Origin: Elusimicrobiota bacterium | GTDB taxonomy: Bacteria; Elusimicrobiota; Elusimicrobia; Elusimicrobiales; UBA9959 | DNA length: 22,766 nt | NCBI GenBank assembly: GCA_022703115.1 | Contig: JAKLEK010000005.1 | Location: 1 to 22,766 of the forward strand | Reading direction: 5' to 3' | In this document: one piece after another, positions 14,862-21,896 of the stretch | Layout of the letters: each line of letters begins with the position of its first letter | Numbering within the stretch: position 1 is the first letter of the stretch | Notes under the pieces: generated by a model | Databases searched by the model: none | Told to the model about the DNA's origin: nothing | What the model saw: the letters and a program-made list of their open reading frames with translations, nothing else | Program-made: the position numbers and the translations under genes

Positions 14862-14986
14862 TGCGTAAGACCGCCAAATCCCCTGCCTCCCGCTCCAACA
14901 GAAGGAAGAAACTGAACAGTTCCGGCGGTCTAACTGCCCTGCGCGCAAGGTTCCCCGGCGGGTCCTGCTGTGAACTTAGGCATGGG

Positions 14987-15679
14987 TTATTTTTTAGGGG
15001 TTACTTTAAGGAAATAGTATGTGTAGCCGGACCCGGGCTGGCTGTCACCCATCTTTTCCACTATATATTCACCGTTCCTGCGGTATTCCAGGCGGTAGGT
15101 TATCGGCGCCGGGGCTCCCGGATAGGTATATGTTCCCGCGGCCTCCGGGAAGGTCAGCTGGAACCGGGCCCTGTCTATGGTCGCCCTGATGATGTCGGTT
15201 TTGGCCGCGCTCAGGCTGTCGTAGTAGGAAAGGTCCCTGTTCGGTCTGGGGAGAGCCATCCAGAACCTTGAGGGGAACAGGGGCCCGGCCTCGGCGGCCT
15301 CGAAACCGGCCATCAGGGAGCCCCACATCAGGTCGGGATATTCGGCGCAGACGTAGCGGCCGGAGAACCAGCCGGTCAGTTCCTCTTTCGTAGCCGGGCG
15401 GCCCCGCTCGAAGAGTTCCTGAAGTATCTCGAACTTGGTGCCGGCGCGCAAGCCGGCGGCTTTGGCATAAGAGGTCAGGCCGTCTTCCAGAGGCAGGCCT
15501 CCTTTGGCCGACAGGCCTTCCTCGGCCGCATAGCCGGTATTCGCGGGTTTTCCGGGCCCAGGGACCCCGGGCGTATGGGCGGCGGCCGTCGCCGCGCCGA
15601 GCTGCGCTAAAGCGCCATCCGTTCCAGGCGCTGCCGCCGCCGGCGCGACCAGGAACAACGACATCAGGAATATTGTCAT
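14987..15679 (-). CDS. Secreted protein of unknown function, paralogue 2
   Basis: This 230-aa protein has a short hydrophobic N-terminus (MTIFLMSLFLVAPAAAA) that looks like a signal peptide, though without the usual basic residues. A G-rich run directly before the ATG may act as the ribosome site. After a Pro/Gly/Ala linker, residues ~79-228 repeat the domain of the gene at 13613-14383: GTKFEILQELFERGRPAT, TKEELTGWFSGRYVC, FPSRF, LTFPEAAGTYTY, EYRRNGEYIVEKMGDSQP and a closing VTPKK. Conservation is high in these blocks and low in the linkers, which suggests an old duplication under selection. No function is recognised. The leader carries a 9-bp inverted repeat and a good promoter lies further upstream. 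Confidence 0.78.
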   Translation of the reverse strand: MTIFLMSLFLVAPAAAAPGTDGALAQLGAATAAAHTPGVPGPGKPANTGYAAEEGLSAKGGLPLEDGLTSYAKAAGLRAGTKFEILQELFERGRPATKEELTGWFSGRYVCAEYPDLMWGSLMAGFEAAEAGPLFPSRFWMALPRPNRDLSYYDSLSAAKTDIIRATIDRARFQLTFPEAAGTYTYPGAPAPITYRLEYRRNGEYIVEKMGDSQPGSGYTYYFLKVTPKK

Positions 15680-15695
15680 CCCCCACCCCCCATTT

Positions 15696-15743
15696 ACAGT
15701 CTGCTGAAAAAGCCTCTCTCAGCGCCTTTTGGCCGCAGACTGT
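15696..15743 (-). promoter_or_regulatory. Inverted repeat in the leader of the second secreted-protein gene
   Basis: ACAGTCTGC (15696-15704) and GCAGACTGT (15735-15743) pair perfectly around a 30-base loop, which itself contains GCTGA/TCAGC. In the mRNA this hairpin would end about 17 bases before the ATG, next to the G-rich ribosome site. Confidence 0.45.
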
Positions 15744-15774
15744 CGGACGAAGCCGGCCCAACCCGGCAATGAAT

Positions 15775-15804
15775 AGTATAAAGCGCGGCCGGCCCGGATG
15801 TCAG
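15775..15804 (-). promoter_or_regulatory. Promoter of the second secreted-protein gene
   Basis: On the minus strand CTGACA (15804 to 15799), 18 bases, TATACT (15780 to 15775). The expected start near 15768 gives a leader of about 90 bases. Confidence 0.55.
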
Positions 15805-15892
15805 GGCCTAAAGCCCCGGTCTTTGAGCGGCAAAAGGCCCAGTCGCGGCAACGCCCCGCAGGCCTGGGCCGGTGTGCAATATTTCAAATGAC

Positions 15893-15957
15893 GGCTATTA
15901 GCCAGTAGCTAATAGCCAGTAGCTATCAGCTATGAAATATCTATTGGTTAATAGCTA
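15893..15957. repeat. GCTATTAGC repeat block with perfect inverted repeat after glyS
   Basis: GGCTATTAGC (15893-15902), CAGTA, GCTAATAGCC (15908-15917) is a perfect 10-bp hairpin. On the minus strand TAGCTACTGGCTA occurs twice in tandem. The block abuts the glyS stop codon and may act as its transcript end, although no T run follows. It is AT-rich unlike its surroundings. Confidence 0.6.
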
Positions 15958-15958
15958 T

Positions 15959-17356
15959 TCAGTGCGGGCGGTGCTGACCTTTGAAGTATGAGGTCAGGTA
16001 GTCAGGCAGTTGTTCCGCGGGGACGCGGACCTGCTTCATGGAATCCCGGTCTCGGACGGTGACCGTTCCGTTCTGGTCCTTGTTCTCGCCCTTCCCCACG
16101 GTATCGAAATCCACCGTAACGCAGAGCGGGGTCCCCACTTCGTCGTGGCGCCGGTAGCCTTTGCCGATATTGCCGGTATCCTCGTAATATATCCGGCCGA
16201 TGCCCAGACGCAGAAGGGAATCCTTTATCTGTTTCGCCTTCTCAACGATCTCGGGCCTGTTCCGGGCCAGCGGCATGACCGCGACCTTGATCGGAGAAAG
16301 GTGAGGCTTAAGCTTAAGAACTATCCGTTCGGTCCCGTTCTCGAGCTTCTCCTCGGTATAGGCTTCGGTAAGCACCGCCAGCACGCCGCGGTCCACGCCG
16401 GCCGACGGCTCTATGACGAAAGGAACCATGGGTTTCTGCGTGACCGGGTCGGGGGCGGTCAGCCTGACGACCGAGTCCCGGTTGTCCTCCACTTTCGACT
16501 TCAGGCCGAGTTCGAGCGGGTTCTTGGAATGGGAGCCGAGATCGAAATCGGTCCGGTTCGCCACTCCTTCCAGTTCCTCCATCCCGTGCGGGAACTTGTA
16601 CAGGATGTCCACGGTGGCCTTGGAATAGTGGGCGAGCTCCTCGCGCGGCTGATCGTGACGCTTCAGATTGTCGCTTTCCAGCCCCTGGGCCTTCCACCAG
16701 GCCAGGCGGGCTTCTACCCATTTGGCGTGCCATTCGTCGTCCGTCCCCGGAGTAACGAAGAACTCCAGCTCCATCTGCTCGAACTCGCGCACGCGGAAAA
16801 TGAAATTCTTAGGGGTTATCTCGTTGCGGAAGGATTTGCCGATCTGGGCTATGCCGAAAGGCAGCTTGTGGGACGTGGAGTCCATGACGTTCTTGAAATT
16901 GGAGAAGATCCCCTGCGCGGTCTCCGGACGCAGATAGGCGAAGTGCTCGTCGTCCGCTATCGGGCCGACCGTGGTCCTGAACATCAGGTTGAACGGCCGC
17001 GGTTCGGTCAGATCGGCGGAACCGCATTTTTCGCATTTCCCCGCCTTCAGCTGGTCCGCCCGCCATCTGCTCTTGCATTTGCGGCAATCGACCATGGGGT
17101 CAGAGAAGGTGGCTTCGTGCCCCGAGTGCTTCAGCACGGACCTGTGTGTCAGGATCGCCGCGTCCAGACCCTCGATGTCGTCGCGTTCGAACACCATGGC
17201 CTGCCACCAGGCCGCTTTCAGGTTGTTCTTGAGCTCCACGCCGAGCGGGCCGTAATCGTATACGCCCTGCAGTCCTCCGTAGATGTCCGAGCTCTGGAAA
17301 ATGAACCCCCGCCGTTTGCAGAGATTGACCAGCGAATCCATCGATTTTGCGGGCAC
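15959..17356 (-). CDS. glyS: Glycyl-tRNA synthetase, alpha2 (eukaryote/archaea-like single-chain) type
   Basis: This class II synthetase attaches glycine to tRNA-Gly. The catalytic core shows YDYGPLGVELKNNL, motif 2 (GKSFRNEITPKNFIFRVREFEQMELEFF, given here in two overlapping parts: GKSFRNEITP and REFEQMELEFF), ETAQGIFSNF and motif 3 (EPSAGVDRGVLAVL). A CRKC...CEKC insert (C91, C94, C108, C111) looks zinc-binding. The C-terminal ~100 residues (IKVAVMPLARN onward) are the anticodon-binding domain. I start it at GTG 17356 because GGAGG lies 7 bases upstream; ATG 17341 has no ribosome site, and the open frame further upstream lies across the promoter. This gives 465 aa, the usual size. It is a single-chain enzyme, not the bacterial alpha/beta form. 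Confidence 0.93.
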   Translation of the reverse strand: MPAKSMDSLVNLCKRRGFIFQSSDIYGGLQGVYDYGPLGVELKNNLKAAWWQAMVFERDDIEGLDAAILTHRSVLKHSGHEATFSDPMVDCRKCKSRWRADQLKAGKCEKCGSADLTEPRPFNLMFRTTVGPIADDEHFAYLRPETAQGIFSNFKNVMDSTSHKLPFGIAQIGKSFRNEITPKNFIFRVREFEQMELEFFVTPGTDDEWHAKWVEARLAWWKAQGLESDNLKRHDQPREELAHYSKATVDILYKFPHGMEELEGVANRTDFDLGSHSKNPLELGLKSKVEDNRDSVVRLTAPDPVTQKPMVPFVIEPSAGVDRGVLAVLTEAYTEEKLENGTERIVLKLKPHLSPIKVAVMPLARNRPEIVEKAKQIKDSLLRLGIGRIYYEDTGNIGKGYRRHDEVGTPLCVTVDFDTVGKGENKDQNGTVTVRDRDSMKQVRVPAEQLPDYLTSYFKGQHRPH

Positions 17357-17399
17357 AAGAAAGCCTCCATGCGTCCCGTGAACCGGGTCGCGAAGATAA

Positions 17400-17428
17400 A
17401 GTGTATCCAAACGGCGCCCGTTTGTCAA
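17400..17428 (-). promoter_or_regulatory. Sigma70-type promoter of glyS
   Basis: TTGACA (17428 to 17423), 17 bases, TACACT (17405 to 17400) on the minus strand. It is the best consensus promoter in the window. The expected start near 17393 leaves a leader of about 37 bases containing GGAGG. It rules out starts upstream of 17393. Confidence 0.75.
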
Positions 17429-17467
17429 AAAGACCGCGACGGAGCCGCGTCCTCCGGCCATTATTTG

Positions 17468-17473
17468 TAGAAT
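17468..17473 (+). promoter_or_regulatory. Candidate -10 for the yjbQ operon
   Basis: TAGAAT preceded by ATTTG, 32 bases before the ATG, divergent from the glyS promoter. No -35 match. Confidence 0.4.
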
Positions 17474-17505
17474 GTAGCCTGGGCACGCCGCCCGGGAGGA
17501 CGAAC

Positions 17506-17922
17506 ATGAGAGCCCATACCGCCTATCTGCGCCTGAACACCGGGGAACGGTACGAGATAGTGAACATCACCGACAGGGTGGAAGCCGAACTCTCAAAGAG
17601 CGGCATACGGGAGGGGTTGTGCCTGGTCAACTCCATGCATATCACCTCCAGCGTTTTCATCAATGACGACGAAAAGGGGTTGCACGCCGATTTTCTGGCC
17701 TGGGTCGAGCGGCTGGCGCCCTTCGCCCGGGACGGGTACGCGCACAATATGACGGGCGAGGACAACGGGGACGCGCATCTGAAAAGGACCATAATGGGCA
17801 GGGAAGTGGTGGTCGCCGTGACAAAAGGACGGCTGGATTTCGGGCCGTGGGAAAGGATCTTCTACGGGGAATTCGACGGCCGCCGCGACAAGAGGGTGCT
17901 GGTCAAGATAATAGGGGAGTGA
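17506..17922 (+). CDS. yjbQ: YjbQ/UPF0047 family protein
   Basis: This 138-aa protein has the family signature: SMHITSSVFINDDEKGLHADF (residues 43-63, here as SMHITSSV and LHADF), YAHN (78-81), GEDNGDAHLKR (84-94) and GPWERIFYGEFDG (113-125). The conserved His and acidic residues (H45, H80, E85, D86, H91) are present. Members form trimers; E. coli YjbQ is annotated as a secondary thiamine-phosphate synthase, but the physiological role is uncertain. I chose ATG 17506 because GGAGG lies 7 bases upstream; the longer open frame from 17347 encodes no family sequence and runs over the divergent promoters. A transporter gene follows after 4 bases, so the two are co-transcribed. Confidence 0.9.
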   Translation: MRAHTAYLRLNTGERYEIVNITDRVEAELSKSGIREGLCLVNSMHITSSVFINDDEKGLHADFLAWVERLAPFARDGYAHNMTGEDNGDAHLKRTIMGREVVVAVTKGRLDFGPWERIFYGEFDGRRDKRVLVKIIGE

Positions 17923-17926
17923 CCTC

Positions 17927-19180
17927 ATGCGGGCCTTAGCCGCGCTTAAAGAGCATCCGCTGGTACTGTTCCCGGACTTCCGGCGTCTTTTCGCCGGCCG
18001 CCTCGTCTCCGCGGTGGGCGACAAGTTCTTCGCGATAGCGGTGGCTTGGTGGGTGATCAGCGGCGTGGACGGCGGCGCCAAGTTCCAGCTGGGCATGGTG
18101 ATGGGCGTGAGCGTTCTGCCGGTGGTGCTTTTCGGCCCGGCCCTGGGCGCGCTGGTGGACCGCTCCGACAAGCGCCTGTTGATGCTGGCGGCTGACGCGG
18201 CCCGGGCCCTGTGCGTGCTCGCGCTGGCGTGGCTGCTGTACGCCGGGCGGCTGACGCTCCCGGCCCTGTACGCGCTCTGTTTCCTGATCTCGGCTTTCGG
18301 TCCGCTCTTCGAATCCGCCGTGTCCAGTTCGATACGCCGCCTGACCTCCTCGGAGAAGCTGGCCGGAGCCGTCGCGGCCGACGCTTCCGTCGCGCAGCTT
18401 TCCGGAGTGGCGGGGTCCGCCCTGGGCAGCGTCCTTATGGCCGCTTTCGGGGTCGTAGGCGCTTTCCTGCTGAACGCCCTGTCCTACCTGGTCTCTTTCG
18501 CCGCCGTTCTTCTGGTGCGCGCCGATCTGCGGCCCGAGGCTTCCGCCGGCGGACGTGGTTACGCCGCCGAACTGCGCGAAGGCGTGGCGTATATCTTCAG
18601 GGACCGCCCGCTCCGCTCGTTGCTTTCGGTGTTCGCTGCGTTCAACTTTTTCGTCGGTCCGCTGCTGATCCTCATACCGATGATCGCGCAGTTCACGCTC
18701 AAGGGGTCCGCGTCCCTGCTGGCCCTGCTCGAGGGCTTTTTCGCGCTCGGCGCGGCCGCCGCGTCCATAGCCGCCAGCTTCAAGAAGGAATGGGACGGGA
18801 TATACGCGGTCTTTTTCAGGTCGGTGCTTTTCCTGGGGCTGGCGTTCGGCGGGCTTTACTTCGCCGGGTCGAGAGCCCCGGTCTGCGCTCTGCTCGTCGC
18901 GGCCGGAGCGGCGCTCGGGGCCGGGAACGCGGCGGCGCTGACCCTGTTCCAGCGCACTGTGCCGGACGGGATGAAGGGCCGCTTCTTCGCCGTGCTGACC
19001 ACGGTCTGCTACGGGGTCCTGCCCCTGACATTCATGCTGAACGGCTTTCTGGCCGAGCGGTTCTCGGTAGGGTTCTGCATCGCCTTCAATTCGGCGGGGG
19101 TACTGTCTCTGTCCTGCGCGATCCTCATGATACCGCGGCTGGAACTTCCGGAGCTCAGACAGGGTTCGGAACGTCTATGA
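17927..19180 (+). CDS. Major facilitator superfamily transporter, EntS-like exporter
   Basis: This 417-aa membrane protein shows about 12 hydrophobic segments. It has MFS motif A between helices 2 and 3 (GALVDRSDKRLLM, residues 74-86). The start (PDFRRLFAGRLVSAVGDKFFAIAVAWW) is typical of the MFS_3/enterobactin-exporter-like group. The substrate is unknown. ATG 17927 has GGGAG about 8 bases upstream and lies 4 bases after the yjbQ stop. The 3' end overlaps the convergent NIF3-family gene by 26 bases. Export of a small molecule or drug is a family-level inference only. Confidence 0.85.
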   Translation: MRALAALKEHPLVLFPDFRRLFAGRLVSAVGDKFFAIAVAWWVISGVDGGAKFQLGMVMGVSVLPVVLFGPALGALVDRSDKRLLMLAADAARALCVLALAWLLYAGRLTLPALYALCFLISAFGPLFESAVSSSIRRLTSSEKLAGAVAADASVAQLSGVAGSALGSVLMAAFGVVGAFLLNALSYLVSFAAVLLVRADLRPEASAGGRGYAAELREGVAYIFRDRPLRSLLSVFAAFNFFVGPLLILIPMIAQFTLKGSASLLALLEGFFALGAAAASIAASFKKEWDGIYAVFFRSVLFLGLAFGGLYFAGSRAPVCALLVAAGAALGAGNAAALTLFQRTVPDGMKGRFFAVLTTVCYGVLPLTFMLNGFLAERFSVGFCIAFNSAGVLSLSCAILMIPRLELPELRQGSERL

Positions 19181-19910
19181 ACTCCGTCCTGAGGCCGAAC
19201 TTCGCGCGCAGCAGGCCGGCCAGCGCCTGAGCGCCCGGTTTCTCGGTGTTGTAGTGTCCGCCGGCGATGAAACTGGTGCGGTTCTCGCGGGCGTACTCCT
19301 GCACGAATTCCGAGGCTTCTCCTGTCAGGAAAAGGTCCAGCCCTTCCGCTACGGCCTGTTCGAACATGCGGGCCGCTCCCCCGGAGATTATGCCGATGGT
19401 CCTGACGGCTTTCGGTCCGAAAGGGAAGGAAAGGGGCCTGGACGAGAGCTCTCGTTCCAGGACCGACTCTATCCAGGGGATGGTCCTGGGGCGCGCGAAC
19501 GTCCCCCTGACGCCTATGGCGTTCCCGTTGTCCATGCCGAAAGGGCGCTGTCCGCGCGCGCCCAGCAGACGCAATATGCGCGCGTTATTCCCGTCGGAGG
19601 GATGCCTGTCCAGCGGCAGGTGCCAGGCCACCAGGGAGATGCCGTTGGAGAGCAGCAGGTCCAGCTTTTTCCTGAGCCCGCCGGTCACCGTATACGGGTG
19701 GCCGCCCCAGAAGAGGCCGTGGTGGACCACTATCATGTCGGCTCCCCGGGCGGCCGCCAGCCGGAAAAGCTCCAGTGAGGCGGAAACGCCGAAGACTATC
19801 TTGCGCACCTCCTCCTTGCCTTCCACCTGCAGCCCGTTCAGCGAGGCGTCGCTCATGCGGTCCCTGTCCAGACGGTCCCGCAGAAACCCGACTATCCTGT
19901 CCCTGTGCAT
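19155..19910 (-). CDS. NIF3 family dinuclear metal protein (YbgI/GTP cyclohydrolase 1 type 2-like)
   Basis: This 251-aa protein has the NIF3 metal-site residues: VVHHG (H63, H64), HLPLDRH (D101), and GGHYNTE (H219, E223). Other family blocks are SLNGLQVEG (23-31), VFGVSAS (39-45) and FLTGEASEF (194-202). It is the short bacterial form without an inserted middle domain. Family members form a toroidal hexamer; their function is poorly settled despite the GTP cyclohydrolase label. I start it at ATG 19910, where GGAGA lies 5 bases upstream; the open frame beyond that crosses the divergent promoter region and has no family similarity. The stop codon lies inside the convergent transporter gene. Confidence 0.9.
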   Translation of the reverse strand: MHRDRIVGFLRDRLDRDRMSDASLNGLQVEGKEEVRKIVFGVSASLELFRLAAARGADMIVVHHGLFWGGHPYTVTGGLRKKLDLLLSNGISLVAWHLPLDRHPSDGNNARILRLLGARGQRPFGMDNGNAIGVRGTFARPRTIPWIESVLERELSSRPLSFPFGPKAVRTIGIISGGAARMFEQAVAEGLDLFLTGEASEFVQEYARENRTSFIAGGHYNTEKPGAQALAGLLRAKFGLRTEFIDVPNPV

Positions 19911-19950
19911 ACGGTTCTCCCCGGCGCGACCGCGTCCCGCGCTCCCGGTT

Positions 19951-19975
19951 ATTGTATAAAAATTTTTAATATAAT
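19951..19975. promoter_or_regulatory. AT-rich divergent promoter region
   Basis: On the plus strand TATAAT (19970-19975) ends 8 bases before ATG 19984, implying a near-leaderless start for the division operon. On the minus strand TATACAAT (about 19953-19960) could serve the NIF3 gene, leaving a GGAGA-containing leader. The 25 bases are almost pure A/T in GC-rich DNA. Confidence 0.5.
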
Positions 19976-19983
19976 CATTGGTA

Positions 19984-20253
19984 ATGCACGCCAAGATGAA
20001 GCGGCTCGAAGGCCTGGTGGACGATTCCATCGCCATGATACGCAGGCTGGAAGAGGAGAACGCTGTCCTTAAGCGCCAGTTGGAGTCGCTCGCCGCCGAC
20101 CGCCAGAAGATGATGAAGAATTCCGCGAGCGGCAGGGAGCTGGCGGAGTTCAAGGGCAGAGTGAGGAAGAAGCTGACCAGGGTGACCGCCAGAATAGAGA
20201 AGGCCATAACGCTGCAGGACACGCTTTTCCCGGAGGAGTTCGATGACAGGTAA
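19984..20253 (+). CDS. Small coiled-coil protein, ZapB-like
   Basis: This 89-aa protein is mostly alpha-helical coiled coil: MKRLEGLVDDSIAMIRRLEE, then ENAVLKRQLESLAADRQKMM, a short break, and a second helix (ELAEFKGRVRKKLTRVTARI). Its position directly before zapA, with an 11-base overlap, suggests a partner of ZapA like ZapB. The similarity is of type and context, not a clear sequence match. ATG 19984 is preferred over TTG 19978; another ATG at 19996 is possible. No ribosome site exists, in keeping with a near-leaderless transcript. Confidence 0.7.
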   Translation: MHAKMKRLEGLVDDSIAMIRRLEEENAVLKRQLESLAADRQKMMKNSASGRELAEFKGRVRKKLTRVTARIEKAITLQDTLFPEEFDDR

Positions 20254-20542
20254 CGAGACCCAGGTGAAGATCAAGGGCCGGGTCCTGAGCCTGGCGGTGG
20301 ACGGTCTTGGCCCTCTTGAAATAGCCTCGATCGCCGGGCAGGTGGAGAAGAAGATAAACGATATAGAGCAGGAGACCCAGATACCGGACAACTCCAAGCT
20401 CGCGCTTCTGGCCGCTTTCAGTTTCGCCACCGAGCTTTACAACCTGAAACAGAAGTCGGAGGACACGGGCGAGGCCGATTCCAAGAAGCTCGACGAGCTG
20501 TCGGCGAAGCTGGAGAACGCCCTTAACAAGGAACTGTTCTGA
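20243..20542 (+). CDS. zapA: Cell division protein ZapA
   Basis: This 99-aa protein has the ZapA layout. A short N-terminal beta part (TQVKIKGRVLSLAVDG) is followed by a helix (PLEIASIAGQVEKKINDIEQ) and a hydrophobic helix typical of ZapA (SKLALLAAFSFATELYNLKQ). A long C-terminal coiled coil (LDELSAKLENALNKELF) completes it. ZapA binds FtsZ and bundles filaments at midcell. GGAGGAG stands just before the ATG, inside the end of the preceding gene. The next gene starts 28 bases after its stop. Confidence 0.85.
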   Translation: MTGNETQVKIKGRVLSLAVDGLGPLEIASIAGQVEKKINDIEQETQIPDNSKLALLAAFSFATELYNLKQKSEDTGEADSKKLDELSAKLENALNKELF

Positions 20543-20570
20543 CCTCCCTGCGCGGATATCCCGGCCAGTT

Positions 20571-21896
20571 ATGACAGAAAATCTTTTTGAAGGGTCCGAC
20601 GGCGGCGCTGAAGAGCGGGCCGGAAGCGTGCCGCTGGCCGCCAGGCTGGCTCCCATGGAACTGGACGAGTTCTCCGGGCAGGAGCATATCCTCGGCCCCG
20701 GAAAGCTGCTGCGCCGGGCCATAGAGGCGGACAGCCTGCGGTCGGCCGTCTTTTACGGGCCGTCCGGCGCCGGCAAGACGGCTCTGGCGCGCTATATTTC
20801 CACGAAGACCAGGGCCAGGACCTTCGAGCTCAACGCGGCGGTGGCCGGGGTCCCGGACCTGAAGAAGATACTCGAGTTCTCCAGAGGGATGTCCGGGGGC
20901 CTGGCCGAGCGCCGCCGCGTCCTGCTTATCCTTGACGAGATACATCACTTCAACCGGAGCCAGCAGGACGTCCTGCTGCCTTCGGTCGAGAAAGGGGAGG
21001 TCATCCTTATCGGGATGACCACCGAGAACCCTTTCTTCTATATAAACGGCGCCCTGCTTTCAAGGTTCATCGTGGTCGAGTTCAAGCCGTTGGAAGAGAG
21101 CCATCTCAGGAAGATCCTGTCCCGCGCCCTGGCGGAGGAAAGGGGGCTTAAAGGCCTGAACGTCGCGCTCGACGTGGATGCCGCCGACTACCTGGTGCTG
21201 AACTCCATGGGGGACGCCCGCCGCCTGCTCAACGCGCTGGAGCTGGCCGCCGTCACCACGGCGCCGGGGCCCGACGGCAGGAGAAGGGTGGACCTGGGGA
21301 CCGCCAGGGAATCCATCCAGCGGCGCGGCCTGCGCTACGACAAGAGTTCCGACGAGCATTACGACCACGCCTCCGCTTTCATAAAATCCATGCGCGGGTC
21401 CGACCCGGACGCCGCCGTCTACTGGCTGGCCAGGATGCTGGAGGCCGGGGAAGACCCCAGGTTCCTGGCCCGCAGGGTCCTGATCTGCGCCTCCGAGGAC
21501 GTGGGGAACGCCAATCCGATGGCGCTGCTGGTCGCCCAGAGCGCCTTCCACGCGGTGGAGGTCCTCGGCATGCCGGAGGCCCGGATAACTCTGGCGCAGG
21601 CCGCGATCTACGTGGCCGTTTCGCCGAAGTCCAACGCCTGTTATCTCGCGGTGAACGGGGCCATGGCCGAAGTCGCCGGCGGACCGGAGCGAAGCGTCCC
21701 GATACATCTGCGCGACGCATCCAAGGACGGAGAGGCCCTGGGCCACGGGAAAGGGTACAAGTATCCGCATGATTTCCCCGCCCACTATACGCCGCAGGAA
21801 TACATGCCCGATCCGAAAAGGTTCTACGAGCCCACCGAACAGGGGTTCGAGGCCGAGATAGCGAAACGTCTGAAAAGGCTCAAGGGCGGCTTGTGA
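20571..21896 (+). CDS. rarA: Replication-associated recombination protein RarA (MgsA), AAA+ ATPase
   Basis: This 441-aa AAA+ protein matches RarA/MgsA/WRNIP1, a clamp-loader-like ATPase acting at stalled replication forks. Visible are PLAARLAPMELDEFSGQEHIL at the start (as PLAARLAP and FSGQEHIL), Walker A GPSGAGKT (63-70), Walker B LLILDEIHHF (118-127), NRSQQD, sensor 1 GMTTENPFF (148-156) and the LLSR arginine-finger motif (162-165). The C-terminal half has the family blocks YDHASAFIKSMRGSDPDAAVYW, ARRVLICASEDVGNANP, SPKSNACYLAVN, LGHGKGYKYPHDFPAHY and PDPKRFYEPTEQGFE (long ones abbreviated by order). The usual GPPGTGKT appears as GPSGAGKT, a mild variant. ATG 20571 lacks a strong ribosome site. 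The following xseA start overlaps its stop by 4 bases. Confidence 0.93.
   Translation: MTENLFEGSDGGAEERAGSVPLAARLAPMELDEFSGQEHILGPGKLLRRAIEADSLRSAVFYGPSGAGKTALARYISTKTRARTFELNAAVAGVPDLKKILEFSRGMSGGLAERRRVLLILDEIHHFNRSQQDVLLPSVEKGEVILIGMTTENPFFYINGALLSRFIVVEFKPLEESHLRKILSRALAEERGLKGLNVALDVDAADYLVLNSMGDARRLLNALELAAVTTAPGPDGRRRVDLGTARESIQRRGLRYDKSSDEHYDHASAFIKSMRGSDPDAAVYWLARMLEAGEDPRFLARRVLICASEDVGNANPMALLVAQSAFHAVEVLGMPEARITLAQAAIYVAVSPKSNACYLAVNGAMAEVAGGPERSVPIHLRDASKDGEALGHGKGYKYPHDFPAHYTPQEYMPDPKRFYEPTEQGFEAEIAKRLKRLKGGL

Noticed and set aside
15069..15761. Overlapping minus-strand frame in the second secreted-protein gene
   Set aside because: Its product is Arg/Gly-rich with no signal peptide, while the other frame aligns with the paralogue.
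17347..17505. Upstream extension of yjbQ
   Set aside because: It covers the divergent promoters, has no family similarity, and ATG 17506 has a strong ribosome site.
19911..20222. 104-residue N-terminal extension of the NIF3 gene
   Set aside because: It lies antisense to the ZapB-like gene and across the divergent promoter; NIF3 proteins begin at the ATG at 19910.
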